NCBI GenBank assembly: GCA_037383845.1
Contig: JARRON010000004.1
Location: 16,163 to 80,162, forward strand
Direction: 5' to 3'
Origin: JARRON01 sp037383845
Lineage (GTDB): Bacteria; Pseudomonadota; Gammaproteobacteria; Steroidobacterales; XN24
Length of the DNA stretch: 64,000 bases
The position numbers and the translations under genes are program-made. The notes under the pieces were generated by a model. That model ran no database searches, had not been told where the DNA came from, and saw nothing but the letters and a program-made list of their open reading frames with translations. Shown in pieces: positions 59,747-64,000 of this stretch. How positions within the stretch are numbered: the first letter of the stretch is position 1; each line of letters begins with the position of its first letter.

Positions 59747-59868
59747 TCAGACAGGTCCCCCGAGATACGGCCGGAGGAGGCCCCCAATGGTGGAACATAT
59801 TCCCACATCAAAGCTATAACCGCCCATGTTTTGGCAATAAGTGCCCACAAAGAAGCAATAAGCTGCAT
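59743..59868 (-). CDS. Possible 41-residue heptad-repeat micro-protein upstream of dtd
   Basis: ATG 59868 opens a 41-codon frame that ends with TGA overlapping the dtd start (ATGA), the coupling used by many genes here. The first 21 residues after Met form three heptads, QLIASLW / ALIAKTW / AVIALMW, a hydrophobic or membrane-active helix, followed by YVPPLGASSG and a polar end. Several differences between heptads are synonymous (ATT/ATA for Ile, GCT/GCC for Ala). Against it: no good ribosome site, AT-rich codons unlike neighbours, and the sequence coincides with a DNA repeat that may be regulatory. Unrecognised; low confidence. Confidence 0.25.
   Translation of the reverse strand: MQLIASLWALIAKTWAVIALMWEYVPPLGASSGRISGDLSE
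59802..59864. repeat. Three tandem 21-bp repeats between dtd and the TRAP gene
   Basis: Three consecutive 21-base units start with CCCA and carry a GCAATAAG-like core: 59802-59822, 59823-59843 and 59844-59864. Pairwise identity counted by eye is 15/21 (1 vs 3), 12/21 (1 vs 2) and 12/21 (2 vs 3). A reverse-oriented TGTGGGA (59870-59876) pairs with TCCCACA (59801-59807) at the far end. The block is AT-rich in a GC-rich region. 21 bases equals two helical turns, which would place a bound protein on one face. Confidence 0.7.
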
Positions 59869-59992
59869 TGTGGGAAAAGACGTCCCGGTGCCTCCGGGGC
59901 CCTCAGCGCGGCTTGCCCGTTGCCAGGCTCCGTCAAAGGGCATATTACTAGGCCTTTCGGGCACACAGTCGCCAGACTCGAGCGGGACAAGC

Positions 59993-61102
59993 ATGAAAAG
60001 AAGAGATTTCGTGGCCGGCCTGGGGGCCGGCGCCGCAGCCACGGCCCTGGGGGGATGTGGCCGGCCCGGCGAACAGCCAGCTGCGGGCCCGGCGTCCGCC
60101 GGCAAGGTGTTCGACTGGAAGATGGTGACCACCTGGCCGCCGAACTTCCCTGGCCTCGGTACCGGGGCCGAGACCCTGGCCCGGATGATCGAGCGTGCCA
60201 GCGCCGGCCGGATCCGGGTGCGGGTCCATGGCGCCGGCGAGCTGGTGCCGGCCCTGGAAGTGTTCGATGCCGTGGCCAACGGCACCGCGCAGATGGGACA
60301 TGGGGCCGCCTACTACTGGAAAGGCAAGTCCGAGGCGGCCCAGTTCTTCGCGGCCACGCCCTTCGGGATGAACGCCCAGGAGAGAAACGCCTGGATGTAC
60401 TACGGGGGCGGGCTGGAGCTGTGGGAGGAGGTCTATGCGCCCTTCGGCGTAGTGCCCCATCCCGCCGGCAATACCGGCGTCCAGATGGGCGGCTGGTTCA
60501 ACCGGGAGATCAACGGCCTGGAGGATCTCGAGGGCCTGAAAATGCGCATTCCCGGCCTGGGCGGGGAAGTGCTGCGGCGGGCCGGGGGCACGCCGGTGAA
60601 TCTCCCCGGCGGCGAGATATTCACCGCGCTGAAGACCGGAAGCATCGATGCCACCGAGTGGGTGGGTCCCTACAATGACCTGGCCTTCGGGCTGTACCAG
60701 GCCGCCAGGTACTACTACTACCCCGGCTGGCACGAGCCGGGCTCCACCATGGAGGCCATCTTCAACAAGGAAGCCCTGGACGAGTTGCCGGATGACCTCC
60801 GGCAGCTGGTTTTCATCGCCTGCCGGGCGGTGAACGACAACATGCTTGCCGAGTTCACGGCCCGCAACAACGAGGCCCTCGCGGTGCTGGTGGAGGACCA
60901 CGGGGTGGAACTGCGCCGCTTCCCGGACGAGGTCCTGTCCCGGCTCCACGAACTGTCCATCGAGGTGATCGCGGAACTGGCGTCCCGGGATCCGCTGGTG
61001 AAACGCGTCCACGAGTCCCAGGCGGCCTTTGCGCGGCAGGCGCGGGCCTGGCACGACGTCTCCGAGGTCGCCTCTTACCGGGCCCGGGCGTTGCCTTTCT
61101 GA
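59993..61102 (+). CDS. TRAP transporter substrate-binding protein (DctP/TakP type), Tat lipoprotein
   Basis: A 369-residue periplasmic binding protein of the TRAP family, close to the 2-oxoacid/mannitol-chloroaromatic group: FDWKMVTTWPPNFPGLGTGAE, MGHGAAYYWKGK, LKMRIPGLGGEVLRRAGGTPV and ATEWVGPYNDLAFG. The N-terminus MKRRDFVAGLGAGAAATALGGC combines a twin-arginine RRDF with a lipobox LGGC, so it should be a Tat-exported lipoprotein; tatABC lies divergently next to it. Start ATG 59993. The small and large permease genes do not follow; a matching DctM-type permease is at 63.4 kb. Confidence 0.92.
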   Translation: MKRRDFVAGLGAGAAATALGGCGRPGEQPAAGPASAGKVFDWKMVTTWPPNFPGLGTGAETLARMIERASAGRIRVRVHGAGELVPALEVFDAVANGTAQMGHGAAYYWKGKSEAAQFFAATPFGMNAQERNAWMYYGGGLELWEEVYAPFGVVPHPAGNTGVQMGGWFNREINGLEDLEGLKMRIPGLGGEVLRRAGGTPVNLPGGEIFTALKTGSIDATEWVGPYNDLAFGLYQAARYYYYPGWHEPGSTMEAIFNKEALDELPDDLRQLVFIACRAVNDNMLAEFTARNNEALAVLVEDHGVELRRFPDEVLSRLHELSIEVIAELASRDPLVKRVHESQAAFARQARAWHDVSEVASYRARALPF

Positions 61103-61206
61103 CGTGCGCAGTGAGGATTCCGGCGCAACCCAAGGTTCATAAGGACTTTATCTTTTCGTAACTCTTTCCGATCACGGTTCTCCCGGGCACAGTCCGGGGG
61201 AACGCG

Positions 61207-62007
61207 ATGGCGTCGGTCGAGGTATTGCGGCCACTTTCCTTTCGAACCATCTTCATCTCCGACGTCCACCTTGGGTTTCGGGGCTGCCAGGCACAGCTTC
61301 TCCTCGATTTCCTGCGCTCGACCCGCTGCGACACCCTGTACCTGGTCGGCGACATCATCGACGTGTGGAGCATGCGCAGGGGCATCTACTGGCCCCAGGC
61401 CCACAACGACGTTCTCCGCACCATCCTCGGCAAGGCGAAGCACGGCACGCGGGTGGTGTACCTGCCAGGCAACCACGACGAGGTTTTCCGGGACTACGCC
61501 GGGACGGTCTTCGGGAACGTGGAGATCGCGCGCCGCAGTATCCACGAGACCGCCGACGGCCGACGGCTGCTGGTGCTCCACGGCGACGAATTCGACGGCG
61601 TGGTCCAGTGCAGTCCAGTCCTGGCCAGGATCGGCAGCCGGGCCTATGGCTTTCTTCTCTGGCTGAACCGATACGTCAACGCCGTCAGGCGGAGCATGGG
61701 ATACCGCTACTGGTCCCTGGCCGCCTTTCTGAAGCACAAGGTAAAGAACGCGGTCCAGTACATCGGCGCCTTCGAGCGAGCGGTCGCCGCCGCTGCTTCG
61801 AAGCAGGGCGTGGACGGGCTGGTGTGCGGACACATTCACCGGCCGGAAATGCGCCCGGTAGACGGAATCCTTTACTGCAACGATGGCGACTGGGTGGAAA
61901 GCTGCTCGGCGTTGGTGGAGCACCCGGACGGGCGCCTGGAACTGCTGGACTGGGCGGAGAGGGTCGCCCGGGAGCAGGCCGCCGTCGTGCGGCCCGTCGC
62001 GGCATGA
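61207..62007 (+). CDS. UDP-2,3-diacylglucosamine diphosphatase-like metallophosphoesterase
   Basis: A 266-residue calcineurin-like phosphoesterase of the LpxH-like group (COG2908). The metal sites appear in order: ISDVHLGFR, VGDIID, LPGNHDE, LHGDEFDG and GHIHRPE. LpxH makes lipid X in lipid A synthesis, but this longer form paired with a glycosyltransferase is often a paralog of unknown substrate. ATG 61207 with GGGGGAA upstream. Its stop overlaps the next gene's start. Confidence 0.88.
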   Translation: MASVEVLRPLSFRTIFISDVHLGFRGCQAQLLLDFLRSTRCDTLYLVGDIIDVWSMRRGIYWPQAHNDVLRTILGKAKHGTRVVYLPGNHDEVFRDYAGTVFGNVEIARRSIHETADGRRLLVLHGDEFDGVVQCSPVLARIGSRAYGFLLWLNRYVNAVRRSMGYRYWSLAAFLKHKVKNAVQYIGAFERAVAAAASKQGVDGLVCGHIHRPEMRPVDGILYCNDGDWVESCSALVEHPDGRLELLDWAERVAREQAAVVRPVAA

Positions 62008-62999
62008 GAATCGCGCTGGTCTCCGACGCCTGGCGGCCCCAGACCAACGGCGTCGTGCGCACCCTGGGTGAAACCGTACGCTGCCTGGCGGTCCGTGGGC
62101 ACGACGTGCGGACGGTGACGCCCGTGCCTTTTGCCACGTTCCCGTGCCCGACGTACCCGGAGATCCGGCTGGCCGCCTGGCCCTGGTCCCGGGTCGCCCG
62201 GATTCTGGACAGTTTCCGGCCGGATGCGGTGCACGTGGCCACCGAGGGTCCCCTGGGGCTGGCTGCCCGAGCCTGGTGCCGGCGCCGGCAGCTGCCGTTC
62301 ACCACGTCCTTCCACACCCGGTTCCCGGAGTACGTGCGGCTGCGGGCCCCGGTTCCCGAGTCCTGGACCTGGCGCCTGCTGCGCTGGTTCCACGACCCGG
62401 CGGTCCGGACCATGGTGCCCACCGCCAGCCAGCAGGCGGACCTTGCGGCACATGGCTTCCGGGACCCGGTGCTGTGGGCCAGGGGCGTGGACACCGACCT
62501 GTTCCGCCCGGACCGGCGGGGCGAGCTTCCCGGCCCAGGGCCTGCGCTCATGTACATGGGCCGGGTCGCCGTGGAGAAGAACCTGGAGGCGTTCCTGGAC
62601 CTGGACGTGCCGGGCACGAAATGGGTGGTCGGCGGCGGACCGGCGCTGGAAGCATTCAGGGAGCGCTATCCCGGGGCGCGATTCACCGGCCCGAAGTACG
62701 GGACGGCGCTTGCCACGCTGCTGGCCTCGGCGGACGTGTTCGTCTTCCCGAGCCGCACCGACACCTTCGGCGTGGTGCTGCTGGAAGCCATGGCCTCGGG
62801 CCTGCCGGTGGCGGCCTTTCCCGTTCCCGGTCCCCGGGACGTGGTCCGGCAGGGCCGCACGGGCGTGCTCGACGAGGACCTGGCCGCGGCTATCGCGGGA
62901 GCGCTGCAGCTGGACCGGGCGGCATGCCGTCAACAGGCCCTGGAGCACACCTGGGAACGGGCGACCGCACAGTTCGCCGGGAACCTTGCCCCGGCCTGA
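62004..62999 (+). CDS. Glycosyltransferase family 4 (GDP-mannose-dependent MgtA-like)
   Basis: A 331-residue GT-B glycosyltransferase. The N-terminal IALVSDAWRPQTNGVVRTLGE and the C-terminal FPSRTDTFGVVLLEAMASGLPV donor-binding motif (EX7E type) are typical of GT4 enzymes that transfer mannose or glucose to lipids. Coupled to the phosphatase gene (ATGA), so the two likely act in one glycolipid pathway. Confidence 0.9.
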   Translation: MRIALVSDAWRPQTNGVVRTLGETVRCLAVRGHDVRTVTPVPFATFPCPTYPEIRLAAWPWSRVARILDSFRPDAVHVATEGPLGLAARAWCRRRQLPFTTSFHTRFPEYVRLRAPVPESWTWRLLRWFHDPAVRTMVPTASQQADLAAHGFRDPVLWARGVDTDLFRPDRRGELPGPGPALMYMGRVAVEKNLEAFLDLDVPGTKWVVGGGPALEAFRERYPGARFTGPKYGTALATLLASADVFVFPSRTDTFGVVLLEAMASGLPVAAFPVPGPRDVVRQGRTGVLDEDLAAAIAGALQLDRAACRQQALEHTWERATAQFAGNLAPA

Positions 63000-63012
63000 G
63001 TCGGCCCACGCC

Positions 63013-63381
63013 TCAGCCCATGCAGAAAGCGTTCAGCTTGTTACCGTCCGGGTCGCGGAAGTAGGCCGCGTAGAAACCGGGCATGCGCTCCCCGGGCTCG
63101 CCCTCGTCGGAGGCGCCGAGCTCCAGCGCCCTGGCGTAGAAGGCGTCCACCTTCTCCCGGGAGTCCATCACCAGCGCAATCATGACCCCGTTGCCCACCG
63201 TGGCCGCCGCGCCGTCGTAGGGCAGCGTGACCGCGAAACCGGGCCGATCCGGGGCCACCGACCAGGCGATGATGCGCGGGGTCTCCATGAAGCGCTTGGC
63301 GCCGATGAGCTCGAACAGGGCGTCGTAGAAACCGGCGGCCTTTTGCAGGTCCCGGGTGCCCAGCGTGATGTAGCCGATCAT
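63013..63381 (-). CDS. VOC family (glyoxalase/dioxygenase-like) protein
   Basis: A 122-residue vicinal-oxygen-chelate protein: MIGYITLGTRDLQKAAGFYDALF at the first strand-helix, and the C-terminal FYAAYFRDPDGNKLNAFC with a likely Glu-less metal end (usual E/H at strand eight is replaced by Asn/Ala). Function unknown; resembles the glyoxalase-like lactoylglutathione lyase group. Confidence 0.88.
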   Translation of the reverse strand: MIGYITLGTRDLQKAAGFYDALFELIGAKRFMETPRIIAWSVAPDRPGFAVTLPYDGAAATVGNGVMIALVMDSREKVDAFYARALELGASDEGEPGERMPGFYAAYFRDPDGNKLNAFCMG

Positions 63382-63406
63382 TGTCTGCTCCGTTTATCCG
63401 TGGGTT

Positions 63407-64000
63407 CTAGTCCAGAAGCACCGAGGGCAGCCACGTCGCCAGGCCCGGCATGGCCGCCAGGATGCCCAGGGCGATGAGCTGAATCACAACGAAGGGCATG
63501 GCACCCCGGTAGATGTCCCGGGTGGACACCGATGCCGGCGCCACGCCCCGCAGGTAGAACAGGGAGAAGCCGAAGGGCGGCGTCAGGAACGAGGTCTGCA
63601 GGTTCACGGCGATCATCACCCCGAGCCAGACCGGATCCACGCCCAGGGCCAGCAGGGCGGGACCCACGACCGGCACGACGATGTACGTGATCTCGATGAA
63701 GTCGAGAACGAACCCCAGCAGAAACAGGGCCGCCATGACGACCAGGAGCGCCGTCGTGGCGCCTCCGGGCAGACCGCTCAGCAAACCTTCGACCTGCTCG
63801 TCTCCACCCAGGCCACGAAACACCAGGCTGAACAGGGAGGCGCCGATGAGGATCAGAAACACCATGGCGCTGACCTTGGCCGACTGGTACACGGTCGCCT
63901 TCAACGTGTCGCCGTTCAGGTTCCGCCGGACCGCCGCCAGCAGCATCGCGCCGACGGCCCCCACGCTGGCCGCCTCCGTCGGCGTGGCGATTCCCTGGAG
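63407..64000 (-). CDS. TRAP transporter large permease (DctM type), 5' end outside window
   Basis: The last 198 codons of a TRAP large permease; the frame is open to the window edge, reading GIATPTEAASVGAVGAM, a hallmark of DctM proteins. VLDFIEITYIVVPVVGPALL and VNLQTSFLTPPFGFSLFYLRGVAP identify the mannitol/chloroaromatic subgroup, the same group as the DctP at 60 kb. Several membrane helices. Probably the transport partner of that binding protein; a small permease would be expected just beyond the window. Confidence 0.93.
   Translation of the reverse strand, partial: LQGIATPTEAASVGAVGAMLLAAVRRNLNGDTLKATVYQSAKVSAMVFLILIGASLFSLVFRGLGGDEQVEGLLSGLPGGATTALLVVMAALFLLGFVLDFIEITYIVVPVVGPALLALGVDPVWLGVMIAVNLQTSFLTPPFGFSLFYLRGVAPASVSTRDIYRGAMPFVVIQLIALGILAAMPGLATWLPSVLLD

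Noticed and set aside
59801..59876. CRISPR array at the 21-bp repeats
   Set aside because: Units are contiguous and degenerate with no unique spacers, and no cas genes are near.

Overview
The window is a 64 kb piece of a high-GC gammaproteobacterial chromosome that spans the replication-origin region. Evidence for the group: the rnpA-rpmH-dnaA-dnaN-recF-gyrB block followed by plsC-gmhB-glyS-glyQ, a glnA-ntrB-ntrC nitrogen regulon, the gpsA-secB-grxC-rhodanese and envC-ctpA-yibQ synteny typical of Gammaproteobacteria, a heptose-phosphate phosphatase (LPS), and tatABC. Genus cannot be fixed by eye; a Chromatiales/Ectothiorhodospiraceae-like or Wenzhouxiangella-like lineage would fit (inference). 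No rRNA, tRNA, CRISPR array, transposase or integrase was seen. Coding density is very high, and many neighbours are coupled by 4-base start/stop overlaps.

Layout. 1-6.6 kb (minus): mnmG followed by three tandem oligopeptide-binding (OppA-like) paralogs with no permease; the last carries a frameshift and runs off the window. 6.7-11.4 kb (plus): a secreted S33-type hydrolase, a NatA/NatB-like ABC exporter pair and a membrane diguanylate cyclase. 11.4-16.4 kb: mnmE, a hydrolase-OsmC fusion, then yidC-yidD-rnpA-rpmH. 16.6-22.8 kb: dnaA, a probable oriC, dnaN, recF, gyrB. 22.9-27.2 kb (minus): glyQ-glyS-gmhB-plsC. 27.3-32.1 kb: glnA with two NtrC-type enhancer sites 32 bp apart and a sigma-54 promoter, then a strong terminator, a DUF4124 protein and ntrBC. 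32.1-37.6 kb: a DUF2179 membrane protein, a TonB-like periplasmic protein, a type 1B dihydroorotate dehydrogenase, trmL, and the gpsA-secB-grxC-rhodanese operon. 37.7-42.7 kb: envC, ctpA, yibQ, a DJ-1 family protein and a second diguanylate cyclase. 42.7-47 kb: small metabolic genes, including a DUF123-TfoX_C fusion, transaldolase and a ComB-family phosphatase. 47-51.2 kb: ppk2, an encapsulated-ferritin-like protein without a shell gene or cargo tag, a FieF-type metal exporter, small membrane proteins and an EamA exporter. 51.3-57.8 kb: M2 peptidyl-dipeptidase, POT peptide importer and M16 protease, a peptide-use cluster. 57.9-64 kb: tatCBA-dtd, an unusual 21-bp triple repeat, a Tat-exported TRAP binding protein, an LpxH-like phosphatase with a glycosyltransferase, a VOC protein and the end of a TRAP large permease.

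How it works together. The centre is housekeeping: replication start, membrane insertion, tRNA modification, RNase P. NtrBC made downstream of glnA would activate glnA from the tandem enhancers, as in the classic glnALG system. The peptide-binding proteins, M2 dipeptidase, POT importer and M16 protease suggest peptide scavenging, and the TRAP proteins suggest organic-acid uptake. The least ordinary items are the shell-less encapsulated-ferritin homolog between ppk2 and fieF, the 21-bp repeat with an overlapping heptad micro-ORF upstream of dtd, the rnpA start nested in rpmH, and genes lacking a canonical start codon (yibQ, fieF).
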